Source: Betaproteobacteria bacterium (lineage in GTDB: Bacteria > Pseudomonadota > Gammaproteobacteria > Burkholderiales > SG8-41). From it: 27,212 nt of DNA. The notes under the pieces were generated by a model that saw only the letters and a program-made list of their open reading frames with translations, had not been told where the DNA came from and made no database searches. The stretch is taken from positions 1 to 27,212 of the forward strand of contig JAOUIN010000007.1 in assembly GCA_029883965.1 (NCBI GenBank). Direction: 5' to 3'. A program made the translations under genes and the position numbers. Below are positions 1-8,474 of the stretch, in pieces (position 1 is the stretch's first letter; every line of letters starts with the position of its first letter).

Positions 1-368
1 ATCGTGGTTTCCACGAACTTGCCGAAGCGCAACACGACCCCGCGCTGACCCTCGTTGACGATATAGAAGCCGCTGGCGATCCAAACCACTACCACCAGCG
101 CAATCAGCAGGCCGGCACCGCCACCGACAGCACCCGCACTGGGCCCGCCGCCGCCTGGTGACTCACCATTGCCGCCACCCTTGCCGCCGAGCAGCTTGTT
201 CAAACGCTGATTAAGGTTGCGCCAGATTTCGTCGAGATCGGGCGGCCCCTGGTTGTTGCCGCCGGGTCGACGCCCCCATTGGGGGTCGTTCAATGACAGC
301 AGCGGCGCCAGCATTCTGGCAAGTCCGCCTTTGAGGCGGTCGCGAAACGACATGGAGGATTCGGTCAT
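1..368 (-). CDS. hflK: HflK, FtsH-regulating membrane protease modulator (N-terminal part)
   Basis: This is the N-terminal 122 codons of HflK, which with HflC forms a membrane complex that modulates the FtsH protease. The N-terminus is the usual Gly/Pro-rich cytoplasmic tail, with NDPQWGRRPGG and PPDLDEIW typical of beta- and gammaproteobacterial HflK. A glycine-rich linker and one transmembrane segment follow (about residues 84-101), then the start of the SPFH/band 7 domain (NEGQRGVVLRFGKF). The gene runs off the left edge. The ATG at 368 was chosen; a second in-frame ATG lies at 353, and neither has a clear Shine-Dalgarno. It follows hflX by 28 bases on the same strand, as in the conserved hfq-hflX-hflK-hflC order. 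Confidence 0.95.
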   Translation of the reverse strand, partial: MTESSMSFRDRLKGGLARMLAPLLSLNDPQWGRRPGGNNQGPPDLDEIWRNLNQRLNKLLGGKGGGNGESPGGGGPSAGAVGGGAGLLIALVVVVWIASGFYIVNEGQRGVVLRFGKFVETT

Positions 369-396
369 TCGATCAGGTAGTTAAATTATCGGACTG

Positions 397-1515
397 TTAG
401 GCAGCAGCAGGCTGGCTGGGAGTTGCCGCCTCCTGCGCGTATTCGCCTATGGATTTGCGCAGGAGTTCGACACCTTCACCCGTCAGCGCACTTAACCAGA
501 GGCGAGAAATTCTAACACATTCATCCCGCTCAACCCTTGCCGCCAGGGCGGTGCGATCAATCTTGTTATACACCATGATCTGTGGCACTTTGTCGGCACC
601 GATTTCAGCCAGGACCGTGTTCACTGCGGCGATCTGCGCATCGCGATCGGGGCTGCTCGCATCGACGACATGCAGCAGCAGATCAGCATGCACGGTTTCC
701 TCCAGGGTCGCCCGGAACGCTTCGACCAGCGTGTGCGGCAGATGGCGGATGAAACCGACGGTATCCGAAATCACCACTGAGGCCCCTTCCACGCCGCCAA
801 GACGGCGGGTCGTAGTATCGAGTGTCGCAAACAACTGGTCGGCCGCGTAGGCCTCCGCCTTGGTGATACGGTTAAACAGTGTCGATTTGCCGGTATTGGT
901 ATAACCCACCAAGGACACCGAAAATACATTGGCGCGCACCCGGGACCGGCGCTGCGTGGCATGCTGCGCCTGCACGCGCGTGAGCTTTTCCTTGAGCGCC
1001 TTGACGCGCTTGCCCAACAGCCGGCGATCGGTTTCCAGCTGGGTTTCGCCGGGCCCGCGCATGCCGATACCACCACGCTGACGCTCCAGATGCGACCAGC
1101 CGCGCACCAGTCGCGTCGACAGATGTTCCAGCTGCGCGAGTTCGACCTGCAGCTTGCCCACATGGCTGCGCGCGCGCTGCGCAAAAATATCCAGGATCAG
1201 GCTGGTGCGGTCGACAACCCGGCACGACAGCTGGCGTTCGAGGTTGCGTTCCTGAATCGGGCTCAGCGCGTGGTTGAATATGACCACCGAAGCGCCGGTA
1301 TCGCGCAGGGTCTGTCCGATTTGCTCAACCTTGCCTTTTCCCGCGTAGAGTGCGGCATCCGGACGATCACGGCGACCGCGTACGACCGCGGCAACGTTGA
1401 CGCCGCCGCTGCGCGCCAGCAGCTGCAACTCTTCCACGCTCTCGGCATAATCCGGGTCGCCCAGATCGAGCGCGACCAGCACCGCGTCGGTACCGCTGCC
1501 CGGCCGCTCAAACAT
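397..1515 (-). CDS. hflX: GTPase HflX, ribosome-splitting/rescue factor
   Basis: HflX is a translational GTPase-like protein that binds the 50S subunit and splits stalled ribosomes, especially under heat stress. An N-terminal HflX nucleotide-binding domain (MFERPG start, then LDLGDPDYAESVEELQLL) leads to a glycine-rich helical linker (RQRGGIGMRGPGETQLETDRR). The G domain has P-loop GYTNTGKST, DTVGFIRHLPH and NKID. At 372 aa it is a normal betaproteobacterial size. The frame stays open 48 codons upstream into the hfq 3' end, but that extension is unlike HflX, so the ATG at 1515 was preferred. No Shine-Dalgarno precedes it; the 22-base gap after hfq is almost pure A/T. Confidence 0.96.
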   Translation of the reverse strand: MFERPGSGTDAVLVALDLGDPDYAESVEELQLLARSGGVNVAAVVRGRRDRPDAALYAGKGKVEQIGQTLRDTGASVVIFNHALSPIQERNLERQLSCRVVDRTSLILDIFAQRARSHVGKLQVELAQLEHLSTRLVRGWSHLERQRGGIGMRGPGETQLETDRRLLGKRVKALKEKLTRVQAQHATQRRSRVRANVFSVSLVGYTNTGKSTLFNRITKAEAYAADQLFATLDTTTRRLGGVEGASVVISDTVGFIRHLPHTLVEAFRATLEETVHADLLLHVVDASSPDRDAQIAAVNTVLAEIGADKVPQIMVYNKIDRTALAARVERDECVRISRLWLSALTGEGVELLRKSIGEYAQEAATPSQPAAA

Positions 1516-1537
1516 CAAATAATTTAAATAAAAACAA
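1516..1537 (-). promoter_or_regulatory. A/T-only spacer leader between hfq and hflX
   Basis: The 22 bases between the hfq stop and the hflX ATG contain only three G/C bases and no Shine-Dalgarno. On the coding strand the spacer reads TTGTTTTTATTTAAAT and then ATTTG before the ATG. An unstructured U/A-rich leader can recruit ribosomes through protein S1, and it resembles the sequences Hfq binds. That it has either role is inference. Confidence 0.3.
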
Positions 1538-1777
1538 TTACTTATCTTGCCCTTCGTCCGCGGACAGGGTGACTGCACGCGCGGGCACCACGGTTGAAAT
1601 CGCATGTTTGTAAACCATCTGCGTGACCGTGTTCTTGAGTAAGACCACATACTGGTCAAACGAATCCACCTGGCCCTGCAACTTGATGCCGTTCACCAGA
1701 TAAATCGATACGGGGATGTGTTCCTTGCGCAATGCATTCAGGAACGGGTCTTGTAGCAGCTGCCCTTTATTGCTCAT
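1538..1777 (-). CDS. hfq: RNA chaperone Hfq
   Basis: Hfq forms a hexameric Sm-like ring that pairs small RNAs with mRNAs and controls translation and decay. The 79-aa product carries the full Sm1 region (LLQDPFLNALRKEHIPVSIY, LVNGIKLQGQVDSFDQ) and the Sm2 motif YKHAIST, with a short C-terminal tail as usual in betaproteobacteria. The ATG at 1777 is preceded by AGAGGG at 5 bases spacing, a good Shine-Dalgarno. It lies 67 bases downstream of der and 22 bases before hflX. The der-hfq gap is one of the longer ones in the cluster and could hold an extra promoter, but I see no convincing one. Confidence 0.98.
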   Translation of the reverse strand: MSNKGQLLQDPFLNALRKEHIPVSIYLVNGIKLQGQVDSFDQYVVLLKNTVTQMVYKHAISTVVPARAVTLSADEGQDK

Positions 1778-1844
1778 GGCGCCCTCTGGGTTGTAGTTAT
1801 TAGAATGATGACTCTAGCCTAATTTTTTCCGTCTGGCCATAGAC

Positions 1845-3188
1845 TTAGCGGTGTTTTGCACCATCCCTGGCATACGGGTTCCGCCCTGTCTTGAATTCCA
1901 CAATAAGGGGCGTACCAGTCAATTTGAACGCATCCCGGAAGAATCGTTCCAGATAGCGACGATAGGTATCGGACACCCGGTCCAGCGCGGTGCCGTGAAC
2001 GATGATCCGCGGCGGATTCGAGCCACCCTGGTGGGCATAGCGCATTTTCGGTCGAACCATTCCGGCGCGCGGCGGCTGTTGCTGCTGCACCGCGAGCATC
2101 AGCATGCGCGTCAATCTCGGCGTCGACAGCTTGGACATCGCGGCGGCATAGGCTGCATTGACAGAGCGCAGGACGGCATCGATGCCCTGCCCTTTGAGCG
2201 CGGAAATGAAATGAAACCGCGCGAAATTCAGAAAATTCAGCTTGCGCGCACCATCCCGCTTGACCTGATCGCGCTCCGTCTCGGTAAGTCCCTCCCACTT
2301 GTTGACGGCCACCACCAGGGCTCGCCCGGCCTCGAGTATGAATCCTGCGATATGCGCGTCCTGCTCGGAAATCTCCTGCCGGGCATCGAGCACCAGGATC
2401 ACGATATTGGCATCGGCAATGGATTGCAGCGTCTTGATCACCGAGAACTTTTCCACCGCCTCATCCACGCGCCCGCGTTTGCGCATGCCCGCGGTATCGA
2501 TCAGCGTATATCGCTTGCCGGCACGTTCGAACTCGACATAGATGGAATCGCGGGTCGTTCCGGGCTGGTCAAACACCACGACCCGTTCCTCGCCAAGCAA
2601 TGCATTGACCAACGTGGACTTGCCGACGTTGGGCCTGCCGACAACGGCGATCTTCGGATGCTTGTCGGCAGTTGCGGGCTCTCGCTCCGCTTCCGGAAAA
2701 TCCGCGAGTACCAGGTCCATCAGATCGCTGACATGTTCACCGTGCTCAGCCGAAATCGCCAGCGGCTCGCCCATGCCCAGTGCGTGAAAATCGGCGGCAG
2801 CAGACGCGTGCTTCATGCCCTCGGCCTTGTTGACGATCAACCAGATCTTGCGGCCGCTGCGCCGCAGTTCTGCGGCGATCTCGCGATCCTGGCCGGTTAA
2901 TCCGGTGCGTGCATCAACGACGAACAGCACGGCGTCTGCCTCGTCAACCGCCTGGCGGGCCTGACGCGCCATGTAATGAAAAATGCCGTCCTTCGCAACC
3001 GGCTCGAAGCCGCCGGTATCCACCAGCAGGTACGGTTTCGAGCCGACAAGTCCCTCGCCGTAGTGACGATCGCGCGTGATTCCGGGCAGGTTGACGACGA
3101 TCGCATCACGAGTGCGGGTGAGCCGGTTGAACAATGTCGATTTGCCGACATTGGGTCTGCCGACGATGACGACTGTAGGTTTCATCAT
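1845..3188 (-). CDS. der: Der (EngA), tandem-domain ribosome biogenesis GTPase
   Basis: Der is an essential GTPase for maturation of the 50S subunit. Both G domains are visible. The first has GRPNVGKST near residue 10, PGITRD, DTGGFEP and NKAEG. The second has GRPNVGKST near residue 180, PGTTRDS, DTAGMRKRGRV and NKWEG. A C-terminal KH-like domain ends in a basic tail. The 447-aa length fits the family. ATGs at 3188 and 3185 are adjacent; the upstream GGCGGGGA favours the first slightly. A 5-bp GC hairpin (3200-3212) abuts this Shine-Dalgarno. The gene sits between bamB (64 bases upstream) and hfq, as in other betaproteobacteria. Confidence 0.97.
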   Translation of the reverse strand: MMKPTVVIVGRPNVGKSTLFNRLTRTRDAIVVNLPGITRDRHYGEGLVGSKPYLLVDTGGFEPVAKDGIFHYMARQARQAVDEADAVLFVVDARTGLTGQDREIAAELRRSGRKIWLIVNKAEGMKHASAAADFHALGMGEPLAISAEHGEHVSDLMDLVLADFPEAEREPATADKHPKIAVVGRPNVGKSTLVNALLGEERVVVFDQPGTTRDSIYVEFERAGKRYTLIDTAGMRKRGRVDEAVEKFSVIKTLQSIADANIVILVLDARQEISEQDAHIAGFILEAGRALVVAVNKWEGLTETERDQVKRDGARKLNFLNFARFHFISALKGQGIDAVLRSVNAAYAAAMSKLSTPRLTRMLMLAVQQQQPPRAGMVRPKMRYAHQGGSNPPRIIVHGTALDRVSDTYRRYLERFFRDAFKLTGTPLIVEFKTGRNPYARDGAKHR

Positions 3189-3252
3189 GAAAAATCCCCG
3201 CCTGATGCAGGCTTGCTGCTGCTACCTGCACCGAACGCCGGCACAACAGCGG

Positions 3253-4407
3253 TTATTGAATATTGATCGCGAAAACGCCGCCGTTACCGGTCTGGACCAG
3301 CAGCGTAGACAGGTCCAGCGCCACCGGCGGCACCCGTATCGGGCTGCCATCCGTCGCAACACGCGCGACGAAAGCGCCATCATCACGCGACAGGACATGG
3401 ACGTAACCCTGAAAATCGCCGACGATCACATAGCGGCCGAGCGCCAATGGCGCGCTCGCCCAACGCCCGTCCAGCTTGTCCTGTTTCCACACGCTGGCCC
3501 CGCGGCTGCGGTCGAACGCAAGTATGGCGCTACGATCGTCGGTGACGTAGACATTACGCGCATCGACGCCCATGCCGGCAATGCTCGAGGCCTCGCGCGC
3601 CCACAAGGTTTCGCCACTGCTCGCATCGAAGCAGGCGACGCGGCCCTGGTATGCCACCGCGCAAATATGCGGGCCGTCAACGACCGGATAGCTGGTAATG
3701 TCGGTGACGCGTTCAAGTTCGGTCGTTCCCTTGGGCAACGCCACGACGGCTTCCCAGCCGACATTGCCCGTTGCCAGTGCAATGGCGACCAGGCGCCCCC
3801 CGGGAAACCCGGCGAACACTCCACCGCGATAAACCACCACGCCGGCGAAACTGCGCAGCGCCAGTGGCGGTAGCGCGCGCTGATAAACCCAGCGCTGCTT
3901 GCCGTCGGCAGCATTTAACCCGTAAATACGGCCATCTCCGGTGCGGACCACGACTACGCCGTCGGCGCCGGCCGGTGGCGCCAGCACCTCCCCGCTCAAC
4001 TGCGCCTTCCAGGCGAGTTTGCCCGCGGGATCAAATGCCAGCACTTCGCCGCCGGCCGTGCCGGCTAATACCAATCCCGCGCCAATGCCAATCCCGCCTG
4101 ACAATTTCGCGCCGGCCTCAAACCGTGCTTGTGCCGCCCCTGTATTCGCCGCAAATCCGGCGATCTGCCCGGAGGCTCCGGCGACATACACGGCGTTACC
4201 TGCCACTGCAGGATAAAAAGCACTGCGCTCGGCAGGCCCGACATTGCCCTGCCAGACGATGCGAGCCGTAGCCCGTTGCTGGAATTGTGTCAGTTCGGCT
4301 GCTTTTTTCGTCGGCGCCGGCCCGAACCAGCCGTCATAGACATTCGATACGGTCTGGCAGCCCGACAGCATCACGAACACCGCCAGCACTGCGCATCGCA
4401 ATATCAC
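3253..4407 (-). CDS. bamB: Outer membrane assembly lipoprotein BamB
   Basis: BamB is the beta-propeller lipoprotein of the BAM complex, which inserts beta-barrel proteins into the outer membrane; it binds BamA on the periplasmic side. The product has a lipoprotein signal peptide with lipobox LSGC (Cys17), then repeated PQQ-type blades (for example AFDPAGKLAWKAQLSGEVLAPP, YGLNAADGKQRWVYQ, CFDASSGETLWARE). Length is 384 aa. The start is a GTG at 4407 with GAGG four bases upstream, overlapping the yfgM stop as GTGA, which implies translational coupling. It lies between yfgM and der, the conserved context for this gene. Confidence 0.95.
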   Translation of the reverse strand: MILRCAVLAVFVMLSGCQTVSNVYDGWFGPAPTKKAAELTQFQQRATARIVWQGNVGPAERSAFYPAVAGNAVYVAGASGQIAGFAANTGAAQARFEAGAKLSGGIGIGAGLVLAGTAGGEVLAFDPAGKLAWKAQLSGEVLAPPAGADGVVVVRTGDGRIYGLNAADGKQRWVYQRALPPLALRSFAGVVVYRGGVFAGFPGGRLVAIALATGNVGWEAVVALPKGTTELERVTDITSYPVVDGPHICAVAYQGRVACFDASSGETLWAREASSIAGMGVDARNVYVTDDRSAILAFDRSRGASVWKQDKLDGRWASAPLALGRYVIVGDFQGYVHVLSRDDGAFVARVATDGSPIRVPPVALDLSTLLVQTGNGGVFAINIQ

Positions 4408-5039
4408 TTCGCCTCACCCAAAGCGTCGATCTTCAACTGGATGATCTGCCGCAGCGAGCTGGCAGCATCGCTTTTCTCGAGCGCAAGCTGATAGGCGGCA
4501 CGCGCCTCCTGCCGCTTTCCCTGGGTTGCCAGTACGTCGCCCTTCAGACCGGCGTAAAGGCCGACAAAACTGTCACCGGGCTTCGTCTCCAGCAGCTTCA
4601 GGGCTTCCGCTGGATTTTTCTCGTCCAACAACACCCGCGCCAGCCGCAGCCGCGCCACGTCGCGCGCCTCCTCCTCCTTGGCATTGTCGATCACCCATTG
4701 CAGCCGCGTTTTTGCCGCTGTCAGGTCGCCGGTGTCAAAATCACTTTTCGCCGCAGCAAGTGCCGCAGTTGCCGCGTACGGCGTGGCACCGTATTTATCA
4801 ATGATCTGGGCCGCGATATCGCGCACCTTTTTATGGTCGCTGGTTCGCTCGGCACGCTGCTGCTGCTCAAACAATACCGCGGCAGATGTCGCCTGCGACG
4901 TGCGGTAGTAATGCCAGCCGCGAATACCGGTAACCGTCAGCAGCCCGGCAACCACCGTAACAATCACCAGCCGGCCGTATTGCGCCCACCAGGCCTTGAT
5001 TGCCGCCATCTGTTCCTGCTCTTCTAAGTCGTAAGCCAT
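4404..5039 (-). CDS. yfgM: YfgM-family membrane-anchored TPR protein (SecYEG ancillary subunit)
   Basis: YfgM-type proteins are single-pass inner-membrane proteins with periplasmic tetratricopeptide repeats. In E. coli YfgM works with PpiD at the SecYEG translocon and helps outer-membrane protein biogenesis. Here a short cytoplasmic N-terminus (MAYDLEEQEQMAAIKAWWAQYG) precedes one transmembrane helix (about residues 22-40). Helical TPR-like repeats follow, including DIAAQIIDKYGATPYAATAAL and ARLRLARVLLDEKNPAEALKLL. The length of 211 aa matches the family. The ATG at 5039 has AGGT within the end of hisS, 4 bases upstream of the gap. The position directly before bamB fits a shared envelope role. 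Confidence 0.9.
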   Translation of the reverse strand: MAYDLEEQEQMAAIKAWWAQYGRLVIVTVVAGLLTVTGIRGWHYYRTSQATSAAVLFEQQQRAERTSDHKKVRDIAAQIIDKYGATPYAATAALAAAKSDFDTGDLTAAKTRLQWVIDNAKEEEARDVARLRLARVLLDEKNPAEALKLLETKPGDSFVGLYAGLKGDVLATQGKRQEARAAYQLALEKSDAASSLRQIIQLKIDALGEAK

Positions 5040-5043
5040 TGAT

Positions 5044-6306
5044 TTACCTGATTTTTATGATCTCACACGCTTCGGACAACGAAACGCGCACCTGTTCCCG
5101 CTCAACCCTGAGTGATTTCACCGTCACTACGCCCGCCTGCGCCTCATCATCACCCACTATCACCGCATACCGCGCACCGCTGGCATCCGCTTTTTTCATC
5201 TGCGCTTTGAAGCTGCCCCCGCCGCAATGCAGAATGACCGCCAGACCGGCGTCGCGGAAATGCTCTGCGACTGCCTCAGCATACGCGGTCGCCGCCTCGC
5301 CCTGACGCAGGACATAAGCGTCGACAACCACGTCGGGAACCGCCACGCCGCCATCCGCCATCAGCGCCAGCAGCCGCTCCACGCCCATCGCGAAACCGCA
5401 GGCCGGCGCGGGCTTGCCCCCGATCTGTTCGACCAAGCCGTCATAGCGACCGCCTGCGCAAACCGTGCCCTGCGCGCCCAGCCGGTCCGTGACCCATTCG
5501 AACACCGTGCCATTGTAATAGTCGAGACCGCGCACCAGTCGCGGATTGACGCTGAAAGCAACACCCGCTGCCCGCAACGATGCCTGCAGCCCGGAAAACG
5601 CGCGGCTGGATTCCTCGTCCAGATCATCGGCCAGTTGCGGTGCCGACTCGATCAGCGCCTGCATAGCCGGATTCTTGCTGTCGAGTACCCGCAACGGATT
5701 GCTGTGCATCCGGCGGCGTGAGTCTTCATCAAGTTCGCCGGCATGCCGCTCGAGATAGGCCACCAGTTTTTCCCGATAGCTCGATCGCGCCAGTGCAGAA
5801 CCCAGCGAGTTCAGTTCCAGCCGGATACCGCTCAGCCCCAGTTCACGCCACAGGCGTGCGCACATCAGTATGTGCTCTGCATCGATATCCGGCCCGGCAT
5901 AGCCCAGCGCTTCAACCCCGATCTGATGAAACTGCCGGTAGCGCCCTTTTTGCGGCCGCTCGTGCCTGAACATGGGACCGCGATACCACAGGCGCTGCGG
6001 CCCCGGATACAGCAGGTTGTGCTCGATGACCGCTCGCACGCACGACGCAGTACCTTCGGGACGCAACGTCAACTGCTCGCCGTTCAGCTCGTCGGTAAAG
6101 GTGTACATCTCCTTCTCGACAATGTCCGTGACTTCGCCGATAGAACGCACGAACAGTTCGGTACGCTCCAGTATGGGCATGCGGATTTCGCTGTAGCCGT
6201 ACGCCTGCGCCCAGCGCTGCACCGCGGAATCAAAGAAATGCCACCGCGGCGCATCCGCCGGAAGCACGTCGTTCATGCCGCGTATACCCTGTACTGTCTT
6301 GGCCAT
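5044..6306 (-). CDS. hisS: Histidyl-tRNA synthetase
   Basis: HisRS is a class II aminoacyl-tRNA synthetase that charges tRNA-His in the cytoplasm. The product begins MAKTVQGIRGMNDVLP, the standard N-terminus. It carries class II motif 2 (RPEGTASCVRA, with FRHERPQKGRYRQFHQ), the HisA signatures LVRGLDYYNGTVFEW and AGGRYDGLVEQIGG, and motif 3 GFAMGVERLLAL. A C-terminal anticodon-binding domain follows. Length is 420 aa. The ATG at 6306 follows ispG by 23 bases without an obvious Shine-Dalgarno. The catalytic motifs distinguish it from HisZ, the paralogue usually found farther downstream in this cluster. Confidence 0.97.
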   Translation of the reverse strand: MAKTVQGIRGMNDVLPADAPRWHFFDSAVQRWAQAYGYSEIRMPILERTELFVRSIGEVTDIVEKEMYTFTDELNGEQLTLRPEGTASCVRAVIEHNLLYPGPQRLWYRGPMFRHERPQKGRYRQFHQIGVEALGYAGPDIDAEHILMCARLWRELGLSGIRLELNSLGSALARSSYREKLVAYLERHAGELDEDSRRRMHSNPLRVLDSKNPAMQALIESAPQLADDLDEESSRAFSGLQASLRAAGVAFSVNPRLVRGLDYYNGTVFEWVTDRLGAQGTVCAGGRYDGLVEQIGGKPAPACGFAMGVERLLALMADGGVAVPDVVVDAYVLRQGEAATAYAEAVAEHFRDAGLAVILHCGGGSFKAQMKKADASGARYAVIVGDDEAQAGVVTVKSLRVEREQVRVSLSEACEIIKIR

Positions 6307-6329
6307 GGTCGTAAGTCCGGACGTGATCG

Positions 6330-7613
6330 CTATCGGGCGATACCGGCGGGCGGTTCGGCAGAGACGCCCGCCTCCGTAGCGCCATAATGATCGCGCACGT
6401 ACTGATCGACTATGCCTTGAAATTCTTCGGCGATGCCATTGCCCTTGAGCGTCACCGTCTTGACACCATCCACAAAAACCGGCGCCACCGGGTTTTCGCC
6501 TGAACCCGGCAGACTGATACCGATGTTGGCCTGCTTGCTTTCACCCGGACCGTTGACGACGCAACCCATTACGGCGACATGCATGTTCTCGACCCCGGGA
6601 TAGCGTCCGCGCCACTCCGGCATCTGTGCCCGCAGATAGGTCTGGATGCGGTTGGCCAGCTCCTGAAACACGGTGCTGGTCGTACGCCCGCAACCAGGAC
6701 ATGCAATCACCAATGGCGCAAACGAACGCAACCCCATCGTCTGCAGCAGCTCCTGTGCCACCACGACCTCACGGGTACGGTCACCACCGGGTTCCGGCGT
6801 CAGCGAGACTCGCACCGTATCCCCGATACCCTCCTGCAACAGGACTGCCATCGCAGCAGTCGATGCAACGATGCCCTTTGAACCCATTCCGGCCTCAGTC
6901 AGCCCCAGGTGCAACGCATAATCGCAGCGGCCGGCAAGGTCGCGGTAAACGGCGATCAGATCCTGTACGCCACTAACCTTGCATGACAACAGAATCCGGT
7001 TGTGCGCCAGACCCAGCGCTTCGGCCTGCGCCGCGCTCTCCAGCGCGGACGTCACCAGCGCATTGCGCATGACCACCGTCGCATCGTGCGGCTGCGCGCG
7101 CCGGCCGTTCTCGTCCATCAGGCGAGCCAGCAACTCCTGATCCAGACTGCCCCAGTTGACACCGATGCGCACCGGCTTGTCGTAGCGGCAGGCGAATTCA
7201 ATCATGGTCGCGAACTGCTCGTCGCGCTTTGCGCCACGGCCGACATTGCCCGGATTGATGCGCAGCTTGGCCAGCGCCTCCGCGCAGGCCGGATGCTGCG
7301 ACAGCAATCGATGCCCGTTGAAGTGAAAATCTCCCACCAGCGGCACCGAAATCCCGCGCTGCTCAAGCCGCTCGCGTATTACCGGCACTGCAGCCGCCGC
7401 GTCCGCATCGTTTACGGTAATCCGCACCAATTCCGATCCGGCACGCGCCAGGTCAGACACCTGCGCGACTGTCGCGGCAATGTCTGCGGTATCGGTATTG
7501 GTCATCGACTGCACCACGATGGGCGCACTGCCACCCACGATGACGTCGCCAACAGTCACGGCTGTGCTGTTCCGCCGTGTGGCCGGGCCGTGGGAAGGAA
7601 GGCATTGCTGCAT
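6330..7613 (-). CDS. ispG: 4-hydroxy-3-methylbut-2-en-1-yl diphosphate synthase
   Basis: IspG (GcpE) performs the penultimate step of the MEP isoprenoid pathway, converting methylerythritol cyclodiphosphate to HMBPP with a [4Fe-4S] cluster. The TIM-barrel start APIVVQSMTNTDT and RITVNDADAA are typical. The cluster ligands are visible as ACPGCGRT (about Cys305 and Cys308) and MGCVVNGPGE (about Cys351). With 427 aa the length suits the long betaproteobacterial form. The first ATG (7613) was taken; an in-frame GTG lies directly before it. The gene starts 6 bases after the rodZ stop, so coupling is likely. Confidence 0.96.
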   Translation of the reverse strand: MQQCLPSHGPATRRNSTAVTVGDVIVGGSAPIVVQSMTNTDTADIAATVAQVSDLARAGSELVRITVNDADAAAAVPVIRERLEQRGISVPLVGDFHFNGHRLLSQHPACAEALAKLRINPGNVGRGAKRDEQFATMIEFACRYDKPVRIGVNWGSLDQELLARLMDENGRRAQPHDATVVMRNALVTSALESAAQAEALGLAHNRILLSCKVSGVQDLIAVYRDLAGRCDYALHLGLTEAGMGSKGIVASTAAMAVLLQEGIGDTVRVSLTPEPGGDRTREVVVAQELLQTMGLRSFAPLVIACPGCGRTTSTVFQELANRIQTYLRAQMPEWRGRYPGVENMHVAVMGCVVNGPGESKQANIGISLPGSGENPVAPVFVDGVKTVTLKGNGIAEEFQGIVDQYVRDHYGATEAGVSAEPPAGIAR

Positions 7614-7619
7614 CACAAA

Positions 7620-8474
7620 TTACTCAAGCGTAAACCGTGCCACTGAAACCCGTGTGTGCGGCACAAGATCGAAAGGCTTGCCGTTATAGAGCAATTTAAC
7701 ACCACTCGCGTTGCCCACCACGACGCTCAACGGCGGACGCCCCTGCACATGATGCTCCGCGCCGGCGGGATTCAGTTGCGAAAACAGAATGCGGTCGTTG
7801 CGATCACGCACTTCGGCCCAGGATTCCACCGAAAATACAAAGTGCAAATCCGCCAGACCTTTGCCCGTAACTGCAGCCTGCGCAGGATCCCCAGCCACGG
7901 ATACGGGAGGCGCATCGATCTTGGGCGATTCGGAAACAACCGGGGGAGGCGGCATCGCCGGCTCGGACGCCGGTACCGGGGCCGCAGCCGGTGGTGCGAC
8001 ATCACTCGCCGGGAACGCAGGTGAAGCCGGCGGCGGCACGACAACCACGGTCTGGGGCTGGGAGAACAGAATTTCAAACAATGCCACAGCGATCAGCAGG
8101 ATCAGCACGGCTGCCACATATCTGCGCCATCTGAGCGGGCGCTGCTCAGGAAACGGAATATTGTGCGAATGCGGAGCCGTGGCACCGGGCGGCGCTGATT
8201 CATGCTGCAAATTCAGTGCTGCGACCAGTTCCTCCCCGTTCAGGTCGAGCAAGCGCGCATAGTTGCGCACAAATCCGCGGACGAACACCGGACCGGGCAA
8301 TCGCTCATACGCATCTGCTTCAAGTGCCTCGACCTGTCCGGTGGAAAGCTTCAACTGCTGCGCAACCTCCGCAACACTGAGGTTTTTCTGCGCGCGCGAC
8401 TCGGCAAGCCTCTGCCCCGGGCGCTGACCCGGAGATTCCGCTGCTTCCTCGACTGTTGCTGCCGTATCGCTCAT
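7620..8474 (-). CDS. rodZ: RodZ, cytoskeletal cell-shape membrane protein
   Basis: RodZ is a bitopic membrane protein that links MreB filaments to the elongation machinery. The N-terminal Xre/Cro-like helix-turn-helix domain spans about residues 20-90 (LAESRAQKNLSVAEVAQQLKL, PGPVFVRGFVRNYARLLDL) and binds MreB in characterised RodZ proteins. A basic stretch RPLRWRRY then leads into a transmembrane helix (about 119-137) and a Pro/Ala-rich periplasmic linker. A C-terminal DUF4115-like beta domain closes the protein (SWAEVRDRNDRILFSQLNPAG, GNASGVKLLYNGKPFDL). The ATG overlaps the pilW stop as ATGA. Length is 284 aa. Confidence 0.93.
   Translation of the reverse strand: MSDTAATVEEAAESPGQRPGQRLAESRAQKNLSVAEVAQQLKLSTGQVEALEADAYERLPGPVFVRGFVRNYARLLDLNGEELVAALNLQHESAPPGATAPHSHNIPFPEQRPLRWRRYVAAVLILLIAVALFEILFSQPQTVVVVPPPASPAFPASDVAPPAAAPVPASEPAMPPPPVVSESPKIDAPPVSVAGDPAQAAVTGKGLADLHFVFSVESWAEVRDRNDRILFSQLNPAGAEHHVQGRPPLSVVVGNASGVKLLYNGKPFDLVPHTRVSVARFTLE

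Noticed and set aside
1516..1659. 48-codon N-terminal extension of hflX into hfq
   Set aside because: The added residues are not HflX-like and lie antiparallel to nothing but hfq coding sequence; the family N-terminus begins at the ATG at 1515.
1851..2900. 349-codon open frame on the plus strand opposite der
   Set aside because: It mirrors der codon by codon, has no family signature or ribosome-binding site, and such antisense frames are common in GC-rich genes.
3200..3212. GCCTG-loop-CAGGC hairpin upstream of der as a terminator
   Set aside because: The stem is only 5 bp, and the following GGGGATTTTTC serves as the der ribosome-binding region rather than a T tract.
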